A stretch of DNA of 46,613 nt from an uncultured Bacteroidales bacterium (GCA_934728255.1 CAKVEC010000014.1:1-46613), one strand, 5' to 3'; positions 18,153 to 25,390 are shown, counted from the stretch's first letter. The notes: generated from the letters alone by a model not told the origin. Made by a program: numbers and translations.

Positions 18153-18191
18153 TTCTATTGTTCTATCTTTCTATTATTCTATATTCTATCA
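18153..18191. repeat. 8-nt tandem repeat (TTCTATNN)
   Basis: Five units: TTCTATTG, TTCTATCT, TTCTATTA, TTCTATA, TTCTATCA. The same repeat fills 21064-21108. Confidence 0.7.
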
Positions 18192-18210
18192 CACACATCG
18201 AAAAACATTG

Positions 18211-18241
18211 CAAAGATACGACAATAATTTTACACATACAA
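18211..18241 (-). promoter_or_regulatory. Promoter of the four-repeat secreted protein
   Basis: On minus: TTG (18239-18241), 20 bp, TATCTTTG (18211-18218). About 88 nt upstream of the ATG, so the leader carries the 8-nt repeats. Confidence 0.75.
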
Positions 18242-18424
18242 CAAATTGCGCAAATAAATTCAAAAAATAAATACATTTGTCAATTAATATGCAATATATA
18301 CAAACATTTTGATAATTATACACTTTATTCATCACACCAAGAACACCTCCGAAAAACAATGCCGACCATTCTATATAATCCATCCTATCATTCTATATAT
18401 TTGCATATACTTTCCGTTGATTAT

Positions 18425-18501
18425 ATCGGGTGATTATCGGGTGATTATCGGGTGATTAACGGGTGATTAACGGGTTGTTATCGGGTTGTTATCGGGTTGT
18501 T
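18425..18501. repeat. 11-nt tandem repeat, seven units
   Basis: Seven consecutive units with no spacers: ATCGGGTGATT (x3), AACGGGTGATT, AACGGGTTGTT, ATCGGGTTGTT (x2). This is the clearest array of an 11-nt family present in many intergenic gaps of this window. Confidence 0.95.
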
Positions 18502-18599
18502 CAGCAACCAATGCCAATAGAGTAGCGAGTAAACGTACCGGCCGGCGTATGCCCTCTGCGACCGCCGGACCATATAAACACGCATTTTTTACATAGTTA

Positions 18600-18630
18600 T
18601 TGCGCAATCCGGATATTTTGTGTACCTTTG
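18600..18630 (+). promoter_or_regulatory. Promoter of the polyprenyl synthase gene
   Basis: TTG (18600-18602), 20 bp, TACCTTTG (18623-18630). The ATG at 18628 lies inside the -7 box, so translation must start at 18646. Confidence 0.85.
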
Positions 18631-18645
18631 CAGTCCTTTTTGATC

Positions 18646-19638
18646 ATGGATACTTTATTAGAAATACGCAAGCCGATAGAGGGCTCTTTTCAGGAGTTTG
18701 AAAAACTGTTTGACGAGAGCCTCAAAAGCGATAATCCCCTGTTGGGCAACGTACTGAGTTATGTGGCTGCCAAGCGAGGCAAACAACTGCGCCCGATATC
18801 GGTGCTGCTGGCTGCACAGATGTGCAACAAGATAACCGACAAGACCCTCTGTACGGCAGTGGCATTGGAATTGTTGCATACGGCATCGCTTATGCACGAC
18901 GATGTGGTGGACGCTTCGCCAACGCGGCGCGGTGCAGAGTCGGTACAAGCGCACTGGAGCAATAAAGTAGCCGTTCTGGGAGGCGACTATATGCTCTCCA
19001 AGACCATCGCACTCATTGCCGAGATACGCAACGGACGTATCTTGGATATTGTGTCGCAATTAGGCCGCTCGCTTGCCTCAGGGGAGTTACTGCAACTCCA
19101 CGCCAATGAGTCGATGTGGATCAGCGAAGAGCAATACTACCGCGTCATTGAGCAGAAAACCGCCAAACTCTTCGAAGCCTGTATGGAAGCAGGCGCAGAG
19201 TCCGCCGGTTGCACTATGCGTCAGCGTACCGCTCTCAAAGAGTTCGGGCGTCTGTTCGGTATCTGTTTCCAAATCAAAGATGACATCTTTGATTTCTCTG
19301 ACAGCGAAGAACTCGGAAAGCCTACGATGAACGACATACAGGACGGAAAAGTAACCCTCCCGCTCATCATATCACTCCAACGCGCCCCGCAAGACGAAAG
19401 TGCGCATATCCGTATCTTGTGCGAAGCACTATCCAACCACGACACACACCTCAACACCAACAAGGTGGAACAGGAAATCAAAGCGTTTGTTATGCGCTAT
19501 CAGGGCGTACAGTACGCCAACGTACAGATGCAGACCCTCAAAAAGAAAGCCGCAGAAAACCTGAAAGTTTTCCGCGACTCCAAAACAAAAGAAAGTCTGC
19601 TGCGCTTATTCGACTACGCCATCTATCGCCTGCATTAA
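18646..19638 (+). CDS. ispB: Polyprenyl diphosphate synthase (trans-isoprenyl chain elongation)
   Basis: 330 residues; condenses isopentenyl diphosphate onto allylic diphosphates to make the long chain of menaquinone. First aspartate-rich motif MHDDVVDASPTRRG (near 85-98) and second QIKDDIFDF (near 208-216) are intact; AAKRGKQLRP is the substrate-binding motif. The small residues before the first motif suggest a long-chain product, but the length is not determined. The start at 18646 (MDTLLEIR) is set by the promoter. The 3' end overlaps the convergent sufD by 33 bp. The symbol is by family; the paralogous names hepT or sdsA are possible. Confidence 0.9.
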   Translation: MDTLLEIRKPIEGSFQEFEKLFDESLKSDNPLLGNVLSYVAAKRGKQLRPISVLLAAQMCNKITDKTLCTAVALELLHTASLMHDDVVDASPTRRGAESVQAHWSNKVAVLGGDYMLSKTIALIAEIRNGRILDIVSQLGRSLASGELLQLHANESMWISEEQYYRVIEQKTAKLFEACMEAGAESAGCTMRQRTALKEFGRLFGICFQIKDDIFDFSDSEELGKPTMNDIQDGKVTLPLIISLQRAPQDESAHIRILCEALSNHDTHLNTNKVEQEIKAFVMRYQGVQYANVQMQTLKKKAAENLKVFRDSKTKESLLRLFDYAIYRLH

Positions 19639-20271
19639 CTGCTCGCGCTGTGCTTCGTCGGGGATTGTCTCCAATACATCTTTCATAAATGCACCTATCA
19701 GCAAACGGCGTGCCGTCTGCTCGCTCAGACAGCGTTGCTGCATATAGAACAGTGCCGACTCGTCCAACTGCCCCGTGCTTGCACCATGGGTGGCTTTGAC
19801 ATCATCGGCGTAGATTTCCAACTGCGGACGGGTACGCATCACCGCCGTATCGCTCAGCAACAGGTTGCGGTTCGTCTGGTGCGCCTCGGTCTTCTGCGCA
19901 TCGGGGGCAATCTTCAGTTCCCCGAAGAACTCCCCCTTGGCATTGCCGTCCAGCACAAACTTGATCAACTGCCGGCTCTCGCCACCGCCTACATTATGGT
20001 GTACGTGCGTGGCAGTAGAAACCTGCTCCGTCCCTTTCAGGCACGCCAATCCGTATATCTCCGTCAGACAGCCCTCGCCCTGTTGCTCCACAAAGATACG
20101 GTTTGCAACCGGTTCTTCGGGAGACGGCTGACCAATAGCCGAGTACAAGTTGAGCAGGTGCAGACGCAAGTGCGAACCTGCCTCTTGCACAAAATGCAAG
20201 TCCTGCGAAGGTGCGTTCAGCAGCACCAACTCCCTACTCTCTCCCGCTGCTATGATTGTTTGTTTTTCCAT
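19606..20271 (-). CDS. sufD: Half-length SufD-like Fe-S assembly protein
   Basis: 221 residues, about half of a usual SufD (around 440). The sequence corresponds to the C-terminal beta-helix core and tail: TATHVHHNVGGGESRQLIKF, AHQTNRNLLLSDTAV, EIYADDVKATHGASTGQLDE and ALFYMQQRC. The His in KATHGA and the downstream pattern match the SufB/SufD interface region. The N-terminal helical domain is missing, with no remnant upstream because sufC ends 24 nt before the ATG. No internal stop or frameshift is seen, so the short form is probably functional. It would act with SufC and a SufB encoded elsewhere. Its last 33 bp overlap the end of ispB. Confidence 0.88.
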   Translation of the reverse strand: MEKQTIIAAGESRELVLLNAPSQDLHFVQEAGSHLRLHLLNLYSAIGQPSPEEPVANRIFVEQQGEGCLTEIYGLACLKGTEQVSTATHVHHNVGGGESRQLIKFVLDGNAKGEFFGELKIAPDAQKTEAHQTNRNLLLSDTAVMRTRPQLEIYADDVKATHGASTGQLDESALFYMQQRCLSEQTARRLLIGAFMKDVLETIPDEAQREQLMQAIDGVVE

Positions 20272-20295
20272 AGAATAAACTAATCAACTCCTTAA

Positions 20296-21063
20296 CTACT
20301 CAACCCCTAAACCATTGTTTTCAAGCCACTCGTAGCCTTTTTCCTCCAGTTCGAGAGCCAACTCTTTCGTACCTGTTTTTACGATACGTCCGTCTGCCAG
20401 TACGTGTACAAAATCGGGCACTATATAGTCCAACAGACGCTGATAGTGGGTAATCACAATCTGTGCATTCTCTTTGGTTTTCAGTTTGTTCACGCCCTCT
20501 GCCACAATGCGCAGTGCATCGATGTCCAAACCGGAATCCGTCTCGTCCAATATCGACAGACACGGCTCCAGCATTGCCATTTGGAAAATCTCGTTTTTCT
20601 TCTTCTCGCCTCCGGAGAAGCCCTCGTTTACGGAACGGTTGTTGAGTTTGTCCGCCATCTCGAGCAGTTGGCGTTTCTCGCGCATCAGCGTCAGAAACTC
20701 CTTGGCACTCAATGCCGGCTTGCCCTCATATTTGCGCTTCTCGTTCACCGCCGTACGCATAAAATTAACCATACTCACACCCGGTATCTCCACAGGGTAC
20801 TGAAAACTGAGAAACACCCCCTCACGCGCACGCTGCTCGGGCGGCATCTCGAGCAGGTTCTTGCCGTTGAGCAACGCCTCACCCGCCGTTACTTCGTAGG
20901 CAGGATTACCCGTCAGCACGGCACTCAAAGTAGATTTGCCTGCGCCGTTGGGTCCCATAATAGCATGCACTTCGCCTGCATGGATAGTCAGGTTTACTCC
21001 TTTGAGTATCTCTTTCCCTGCAATGTTGGCATGCAGATTTCGTATTTCTAACAATGCACTCAT
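20296..21063 (-). CDS. sufC: SufC, ATPase of the SUF iron-sulfur assembly complex
   Basis: 255 residues. Walker A GPNGAGKS (near 37-44), SufC-type signature FSGGEKKKNEI (near 147-157) and Walker B CLSILDETDSGLD (near 168-180) are intact; the Asp-Glu-Thr-Asp form is characteristic of SufC. Forms SufBCD with SufD (24 nt downstream). sufB is not upstream: the next gene is an unrelated peptidase, so the usual sufBCD order is broken. The whole 46-nt gap upstream is an 8-nt tandem repeat. Confidence 0.96.
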   Translation of the reverse strand: MSALLEIRNLHANIAGKEILKGVNLTIHAGEVHAIMGPNGAGKSTLSAVLTGNPAYEVTAGEALLNGKNLLEMPPEQRAREGVFLSFQYPVEIPGVSMVNFMRTAVNEKRKYEGKPALSAKEFLTLMREKRQLLEMADKLNNRSVNEGFSGGEKKKNEIFQMAMLEPCLSILDETDSGLDIDALRIVAEGVNKLKTKENAQIVITHYQRLLDYIVPDFVHVLADGRIVKTGTKELALELEEKGYEWLENNGLGVE

Positions 21064-21108
21064 TTCTATTCTATCGTTCTATCTTTCTATTTTTCTATCT
21101 TTCTATAA
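21064..21108. repeat. 8-nt tandem repeat filling the C1 peptidase-sufC gap
   Basis: Units TTCTAT, TCTATCG, then TTCTATCT, TTCTATTT, TTCTATCT, TTCTATAA. It spans essentially all of the space between the peptidase stop (21110) and the sufC ATG (21063). Confidence 0.8.
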
Positions 21109-21109
21109 A

Positions 21110-22324
21110 TCAGATTCCTAGTTTCTTGCGAATATCCTTCGGAATAGCGTCTTTGTGTACAAGAATATCGTTGGTCTTGTATTTCATAAATGCCTCCGAG
21201 ATATACCAAATACCCTTGTAATCGCTTTTTTGCATTCCCCACGAGTTCTTCACCATATAATAGCGTTTGCCGTTCTGGTCGTGCGCCGTACCGAAGATCT
21301 GCATTCCGTGATCGTCTGTTGTTTCCCAGTTGTCGTACGCCTGCTGGCGCATCTCTTGGGTAATCTCCATCTCAGGCAACGGTTTCTTGGTCAGTTCGTC
21401 TTTTTTGTCTTTTTCGGTCAGTCCGAGCCAGTGTGCCGCATCGCTGCCGGTCAGGTCTGCACCATTGTCGGCATCAGGCATTACACCGATGCCCTTGCGG
21501 GTAAATCCAACTTCGCTCACGTCCGCACCCCACGCCATCGTGTAGCCTTTGGCAATGGCGTTGTCGATGATACGCATCAGATCGTCGATGGGCACATTGT
21601 ACATCTGATCCATACGCCAGTTGTCGGGCACCTCGAGCGCAAACGTGGAGTAGAACGGATGATGGGTGTACGAGGTAATGCTTACATAGTCGTCCGCATT
21701 CAGTCCGAGCGATTTCACAAACGATTGCGGCGTATATTCCTTGCCATTGTAGGTGAAAGTCTCCGGGCAAGCACCGAGATACGTATCGTATATGGCTTGC
21801 AGGCCTTTTTTCCATACAGGGGTCAGTTTCTTGAGTTTGCTTGTGGTCAGAGCGTGTACATAACCTCCTGCTACCGCATCCAACTCCGCATGCACGGGCA
21901 GTGTATCGGAAGGAGTGCTGCCATACTGAATACCGGGCATAGCCGACTGGGGCACCATACCATAGTTCTTCAGACAGTAGATGACATCGTATGCCGAACC
22001 GCCGGCGGCAAACTCGGTGCTGCCATACATACGCACCACATATTCAGCACGGTCAATCATCGTATGATTCACAACGAACATCTCACTCAAGTCGTACTCC
22101 CCTTTGCCCATACGGAGCAACTCACTCTCGAGGAAACCGATGGTAGAGAACGCCCAGCAGGTGCCACTGCGGTGCTGGTCTTTTACGGGCGTAATGGCTA
22201 CGCTGTCAATCGTTGTAAAACGGAACCCTTCCGTAGTATCCGCTTTCAGGGCGGTAGTGTCTGTTTGTGCTGAAACACCCAATGCCACTATGGCACAGGC
22301 GGCACTCAAAAGAAATCGTTTCAT
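21110..22324 (-). CDS. Secreted C1B (bleomycin hydrolase/aminopeptidase C-like) cysteine peptidase
   Basis: 404 residues from the ATG at 22324 (the frame extends to 22390, through the rpsU terminator, but the signal peptide begins here). Signal peptide MKRFLLSAACAIVALGVSAQ. Catalytic Cys56 in DQHRSGTCWAFS, His in DDHGMQIFG and Asn in MVKNSWG, in the C1B arrangement. The export signal differs from classical cytoplasmic bleomycin hydrolase. It lies 32 nt beyond the rpsU terminator; no clear promoter box is seen, so read-through may supply some expression. Confidence 0.92.
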   Translation of the reverse strand: MKRFLLSAACAIVALGVSAQTDTTALKADTTEGFRFTTIDSVAITPVKDQHRSGTCWAFSTIGFLESELLRMGKGEYDLSEMFVVNHTMIDRAEYVVRMYGSTEFAAGGSAYDVIYCLKNYGMVPQSAMPGIQYGSTPSDTLPVHAELDAVAGGYVHALTTSKLKKLTPVWKKGLQAIYDTYLGACPETFTYNGKEYTPQSFVKSLGLNADDYVSITSYTHHPFYSTFALEVPDNWRMDQMYNVPIDDLMRIIDNAIAKGYTMAWGADVSEVGFTRKGIGVMPDADNGADLTGSDAAHWLGLTEKDKKDELTKKPLPEMEITQEMRQQAYDNWETTDDHGMQIFGTAHDQNGKRYYMVKNSWGMQKSDYKGIWYISEAFMKYKTNDILVHKDAIPKDIRKKLGI

Positions 22325-22356
22325 ATATTGTTTGTCTCTTAAAATTTCATTTTTAT

Positions 22357-22395
22357 ACAAAAAGAGGTTGTCTAACGTGGTGTTAAACAACCTCT
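22357..22395 (-). terminator. Rho-independent terminator of rpsU
   Basis: On minus: AGAGGTTGT (22387-22395) pairs with ACAACCTCT (22363-22371), with TAAC/GTTA inside, followed by TTTTTGT. Begins 25 nt past the rpsU stop. Confidence 0.88.
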
Positions 22396-22419
22396 GTCCC
22401 TTCTATGGGAGACGACCAA

Positions 22420-22614
22420 TTACATATCGTCGTGAGCATGCAACTGCTGCACATACTTCGCATGTGCCATCTTGACACGTTTCACCTCTGAAGGCTTGTC
22501 GAATTGCTGACGGCGACGGAGTTCTTTTACCACACCAGTCTTGTCGAATTTGCGTTTGAATTTCTTAATCGCGCGCTCGATGTTCTCACCTTCTTTTACT
22601 TGTACAATAATCAT
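22420..22614 (-). CDS. rpsU: 30S ribosomal protein bS21
   Basis: 64 residues, typical length: MIIVQVKEGENIERAIKKFK then FDKTGVVKELRRRQQFDKPS and a basic C-terminus. The start ATG 22614 is fixed by AGGAGG at 22623-22628 with 8-nt spacing; an in-frame GTG at 22623 overlaps that site and is not used. In Bacteroidota bS21 helps to hide the 16S anti-SD sequence, and rpsU is one of the few genes with a strong SD. It may be co-transcribed with the upstream tRNA-Leu. Ends at a strong terminator. Confidence 0.97.
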   Translation of the reverse strand: MIIVQVKEGENIERAIKKFKRKFDKTGVVKELRRRQQFDKPSEVKRVKMAHAKYVQQLHAHDDM

Positions 22615-22622
22615 TGCATACA

Positions 22623-22628
22623 CCTCCT
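22623..22628 (-). promoter_or_regulatory. Perfect Shine-Dalgarno site of rpsU
   Basis: AGGAGG on the minus strand, 8 nt before the ATG. Most other genes here have no such site, so it stands out and fits reported SD-dependent autoregulation of bS21 synthesis in Bacteroidota. Confidence 0.9.
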
Positions 22629-22657
22629 TTTTTTCGTCGGAACTCGCTCCGCAACAG

Positions 22658-22722
22658 AAACTCGTTTCACGAGTTTAATGCTCCGCGCTTCCTCCTCTCC
22701 AATCAAAATAAATTTTGATTGG
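22658..22722 (-). other. Two hairpins in the leader of rpsU
   Basis: CCAATCAAAAT/ATTTTGATTGG (22699-22722, 11-bp stem) and AAACTCG/CGAGTTT (22658-22676), separated by a purine-rich stretch. The first hairpin plus the following AGAGGAGGA resembles the hairpin and AGAGCGGAGGCA found in the tRNA-Thr leader. Confidence 0.6.
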
Positions 22723-22801
22723 GTCTTGGTTGCAGCGGTAAGTTGTTCGGCTTGCTCCTTTATAGCGGATGTTTAAGTCTCCCGCCTGACCCTTTAATCA
22801 A

Positions 22802-22833
22802 TTCATAATGCACAATGCATAATGCACAATGCG
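22802..22833. repeat. 7-nt tandem repeat (AATGCAC)
   Basis: Four units: AATGCAC, AATGCAT, AATGCAC, AATGCG. The same heptamer appears inside the GldA-like gene at about 25938-25957. Confidence 0.75.
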
Positions 22834-22841
22834 TATTTCTG

Positions 22842-22923
22842 TACCCAGAGCCGGGGTCGAACCGGCACGGTTTGCACCACTGGTGTTTGAGACCAGCGCG
22901 TCTACCGATTCCGCCATCTGGGC
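22842..22923 (-). tRNA. tRNA-Leu, anticodon CAA
   Basis: 82 nt cloverleaf. Acceptor GCCCAGA/TCTGGGT, discriminator A, D-arm GGCGGAATCGGTAGACGC typical of tRNA-Leu, anticodon stem CTGGT/ACCAG with loop CTCAAAC (anticodon CAA, reads UUG), a short variable arm, and T-loop GGTTCGACCCC. CCA is not encoded. Its promoter lies at 22980-23011. Confidence 0.95.
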
Positions 22924-22979
22924 ATTGCTTACCGCCTACTCCCTACTTTATCAATAGACCTTTCGGACAAAAGCGGGTG

Positions 22980-23011
22980 CAAAGGTACTGCTATTTTTTG
23001 ATATATGCAAA
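22980..23011 (-). promoter_or_regulatory. Promoter of tRNA-Leu
   Basis: On minus: TTTG (23008-23011), 20 bp, TACCTTTG (22980-22987). A 26-nt block around the -7 box (22967-22992) is identical to that upstream of tRNA-Thr (23893-23918). Confidence 0.85.
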
Positions 23012-23038
23012 CTTTACCTGCATTTTTCATACAAAAAC

Positions 23039-23069
23039 TTGTAGTTTTCCATCAAAAGCAGTACTTTTG
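23039..23069 (+). promoter_or_regulatory. Promoter of rlmH
   Basis: TTG (23039-23041), 20 bp, TACTTTTG (23062-23069), 22 nt before the ATG. Divergent to the tRNA-Leu promoter. Confidence 0.8.
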
Positions 23070-23091
23070 CATTCTTAACAGCAATAGACCA

Positions 23092-23562
23092 ATGAAGATT
23101 ACCCTCCTTGTAGTAGGCAAGACCACCGATCCGCGTCTGCAAGCCCTCATCGACGAATACCGTCGGCGTCTCACGCACTATATATCGTTTGATTTGGTGG
23201 TTATTCCCGAACTTAAAAATGCCAAGTCGCTCACCCAAGAGCAGCAGAAGCAAACCGAGGGGGAACTGATACTCAAAGCCGTTTTGCCCGCCACAGACCT
23301 TGTCTTGCTTGACGAGCATGGCAGCGAGTTCCGCTCCATAGAGTTTGCGCAATACCTGCAAAAGAAGATGTCTGCAGGGCGCGATATGGTGCTAGTAGTA
23401 GGCGGACCTTATGGTTTCTCCCCCGCTGTCTATGCCCGCGCCAACGGCAAAATATCGCTCAGCAAAATGACGTTCAGCCACCAGATGATCCGTCTCCTGT
23501 TCGTCGAACAAATCTACCGCGCCATGACTATCTTGCGCGGCGAACCCTACCACCACGAATAA
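23092..23562 (+). CDS. rlmH: 23S rRNA (pseudouridine-1915 N3)-methyltransferase
   Basis: 156 residues, SPOUT-fold enzyme that methylates pseudouridine 1915 in helix 69 of 23S rRNA. MKITLLVVGKT at the N-terminus, LLDEHGSEFRSIEFA, the SAM-binding knot VLVVGGPYGFSPAVYARA, and C-terminal SHQMIRLLFVEQIYRAMTI with EPYHHE are all canonical. The start at 23092 matches the family; the longer frame from 23005 begins upstream of the promoter. Monocistronic; its 3' end faces the tRNA-Thr terminator. Confidence 0.97.
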   Translation: MKITLLVVGKTTDPRLQALIDEYRRRLTHYISFDLVVIPELKNAKSLTQEQQKQTEGELILKAVLPATDLVLLDEHGSEFRSIEFAQYLQKKMSAGRDMVLVVGGPYGFSPAVYARANGKISLSKMTFSHQMIRLLFVEQIYRAMTILRGEPYHHE

Positions 23563-23591
23563 AACGAACCGACAGCGGTTACCCTCTATGC

Positions 23592-23636
23592 CTATTGGAC
23601 TTATTAGGCTTATTAGACCAATAGACCCAATAGCCC
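23592..23636. repeat. 9-nt tandem repeat between rlmH and tRNA-Thr
   Basis: Units CTATTGGAC, TTATTAGGC, TTATTAGAC, CAATAGACC, CAATAGCCC. The last two resemble the reverse complement of the first, so the array is partly self-complementary. Confidence 0.75.
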
Positions 23637-23638
23637 AA

Positions 23639-23674
23639 CAAAAAAGAGCGACTTTCTCTCGAAAATCGCTCTTT
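23639..23674 (-). terminator. Terminator of tRNA-Thr
   Basis: On minus: AAAGAGCGA (23666-23674) pairs with TCGCTCTTT (23643-23651), followed by a T-run. It begins 3 nt after the tRNA. Confidence 0.88.
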
Positions 23675-23676
23675 GG

Positions 23677-23749
<73 letters not shown>

Positions 23750-23905
23750 ATTCGCGTTCGGCAACAAGGTCGCAATAACCAACCACTCTGTGGTTGTTGA
23801 GGCGACTTGTGCCTCCGCTCTTTCCGAAAATCTTTGATTTTCGGAAGCCTTATCTGCTTTTGTTCGGCAACAATTAACCATTGTTCGCCTCAACAAAAGC
23901 GGGTG
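23750..23905 (-). other. Hairpin-rich leader of tRNA-Thr
   Basis: About 150 nt between the promoter and the tRNA, with hairpins TTCCGAAAATC/GATTTTCGGAA (23822-23846), CAACCAC/GTGGTTG (23780-23796, enclosed by GTCGC/GCGAC) and an imperfect GAACAAT/ATTGTT stem (about 23869-23890). GTTGCCGAAC occurs twice. Unusually long and structured for a single-tRNA leader; no gene is seen. Confidence 0.6.
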
Positions 23906-23936
23906 CAAAGGTACTGCTTTTTTCCGAAACACGCAA
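23906..23936 (-). promoter_or_regulatory. Promoter of tRNA-Thr
   Basis: On minus: TTG (23934-23936), 20 bp, TACCTTTG (23906-23913); it shares the 26-nt identical block with the tRNA-Leu promoter. Confidence 0.8.
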
Positions 23937-23951
23937 GAGATACGACTTTTT

Positions 23952-23983
23952 TTTGCACGATTGGAATTATTTTTGTACTTTTG
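23952..23983 (+). promoter_or_regulatory. Promoter of the T9SS plug protein gene
   Basis: TTTG (23952-23955), 20 bp, TACTTTTG (23976-23983), 20 nt before the ATG at 24004. Confidence 0.85.
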
Positions 23984-24003
23984 CCATTGAAAAAGAAACA
24001 CTT

Positions 24004-25326
24004 ATGCGCAAGACAATATACATATTGCTATGCGGCTTATGCGGCATACTTCCCATACAGGCGCAATACCGCACCAAGGCGGTGGATACCCAAATCCGTA
24101 CGCTGCGGATACAGTACGCCGAGCAAACCGGCGTACAACGCCCCTTCCTCGTACTGCAAGACGGCGTGATAGACGGTACAGACCCGCAAAACACACTGGA
24201 GATCTCTTTCGACGAAATGAGCCACAATGTCCATTTCTACACCTATACCCTGCTCCACCTCAACGCCGATTGGACAGAGAGCAGCCTGAGCAGCAGCGAG
24301 TATGTAAGCGGATTCACCACACAGGACATCACCGACTACGAACATTCGCTCAACACCCAGCGCGACTACACCCATTACCGGTTCCTCTTCCCCAACGAAG
24401 ACATGCAGGTACGGGCAAGCGGCAACTACGCCCTGAAAATATACGAAGACGGCAATCCCGACAAAGTGGCGGCTTACGTATGTTTCTCGGTGGTAGAACC
24501 GCGTGTGGGCATCAGCGCCGACATACGTTCCAACACATCGATCGAACTGAGCGGGCGGTACCAGCAGGCGGATATAGACATCAACACATCGGCGCTCCAA
24601 CTGCGCGACCCGAATGAGATCAAAGTAGTGGTACGGCAAAACGGGCGCATAGACAACCAAGCCACCCCGTCCTACCCCACCTACGTAGAACCGAACCGCC
24701 TGCGATACCACAACCAGCAGGCTTTGATTTTCGAAGGCGGCAACGAGTTCCGCCATTTTGATGCCTATTCGATCTATTTTGCCGGCACCGGCATTGACCG
24801 GATAGAGTTTGACAACCGCGACTACCACGCCTTTCTTTTCGAAGACGCCCTGCGCGGCACAGGGGCGGAATACTCGGGCGACTTGGTAACAGACAAATGC
24901 GGCACGCCCTATATGCACGAATACGATGCCGACGGTCAGTACTTGGTGAACGCCGAGCGCACCACCGACAGCGACACCGAAGCGGAATATATGTGGGTGC
25001 ACTGGACGCTGCCCGCCAAGAACCCATGGTTCGACGGGACGGTGTATGTGGGCGGAGATATGTTTCTGAACCATTTCGGAGCCGACAACCGCATGCAATA
25101 CGACAACGAACACCGCTGCTACTACCTGACGCAATTAGTGAAGCAGGGCGGCTACGACTACCAGTACCGGTTTGTACCCAAAGGCGGCACAACAGCCACA
25201 CTCCAGCGCACCGAGGGGTCGCACTGGCAGACCGAAAACGAATACACCATCTATGTCTATTACCGTCCGTTTGGCGGACGGTACGACCAATTGGTCGGCT
25301 GCCAAGTGGTCAAATCCACCGAATAA
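24004..25326 (+). CDS. DUF5103 family, type IX secretion system plug protein
   Basis: 440 residues. Signal peptide MRKTIYILLCGLCGILPIQAQ. Family features: ISFDEMSHNVHFYTYTLLHLNADW near the N-terminus, FLFPNEDMQVRASGNYALKIYEDG in the middle, then GRYQQADIDINTSALQLRDP, and a C-terminal part with DADGQYLVNAE and ITQ-like YYLTQLVKQGGYDYQYRF. In Flavobacterium the plug closes the periplasmic side of the SprA translocon pore; that role is from family knowledge. It fits the T9SS cargo encoded elsewhere in this window. The start at 24004 is set by the promoter and the signal peptide. Confidence 0.88.
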   Translation: MRKTIYILLCGLCGILPIQAQYRTKAVDTQIRTLRIQYAEQTGVQRPFLVLQDGVIDGTDPQNTLEISFDEMSHNVHFYTYTLLHLNADWTESSLSSSEYVSGFTTQDITDYEHSLNTQRDYTHYRFLFPNEDMQVRASGNYALKIYEDGNPDKVAAYVCFSVVEPRVGISADIRSNTSIELSGRYQQADIDINTSALQLRDPNEIKVVVRQNGRIDNQATPSYPTYVEPNRLRYHNQQALIFEGGNEFRHFDAYSIYFAGTGIDRIEFDNRDYHAFLFEDALRGTGAEYSGDLVTDKCGTPYMHEYDADGQYLVNAERTTDSDTEAEYMWVHWTLPAKNPWFDGTVYVGGDMFLNHFGADNRMQYDNEHRCYYLTQLVKQGGYDYQYRFVPKGGTTATLQRTEGSHWQTENEYTIYVYYRPFGGRYDQLVGCQVVKSTE

Positions 25327-25368
25327 GTCTATTTTTAACAATCAATAACATCTATCAACCGCCCAAGG

Positions 25369-25390
25369 TATGCGCATCCTATGCGCATCC
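25369..25390. repeat. 11-nt tandem repeat, two units of TATGCGCATCC
   Basis: Two perfect units, 43 nt after the plug protein stop. The same sequence occurs at 43620-43641 upstream of lptB. Confidence 0.75.

Larger units (their letters stand above)
18124..18645. other. 522-nt divergent intergenic region
   Basis: Contains 8-nt repeats (18153-18191), the minus-strand promoter of the secreted protein (18211-18241), an AT-rich stretch with no gene (about 18250-18420), seven 11-nt repeat units (18425-18501), a GC-rich hairpin CCGGCG/CGCCGG (about 18542-18568), and the plus-strand promoter of the polyprenyl synthase (18600-18630). A 91-codon frame at 18158-18433 has the composition of non-coding AT-rich DNA. 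Confidence 0.7.

Noticed and set aside
18158..18433. 91-codon open frame upstream of the polyprenyl synthase
   Set aside because: Overlaps 8-nt repeats and a minus-strand promoter, with no signal or domain.
18425..18501. Possible CRISPR array
   Set aside because: Units are contiguous 11-mers with no spacers, and no cas genes are present.
21155..22273. 372-codon open frame on plus
   Set aside because: Antisense to the C1B peptidase with its complete catalytic triad.
22699..22722. Hairpin as terminator between tRNA-Leu and rpsU
   Set aside because: Strong stem but no T-run on the minus strand; left as an unassigned leader hairpin.
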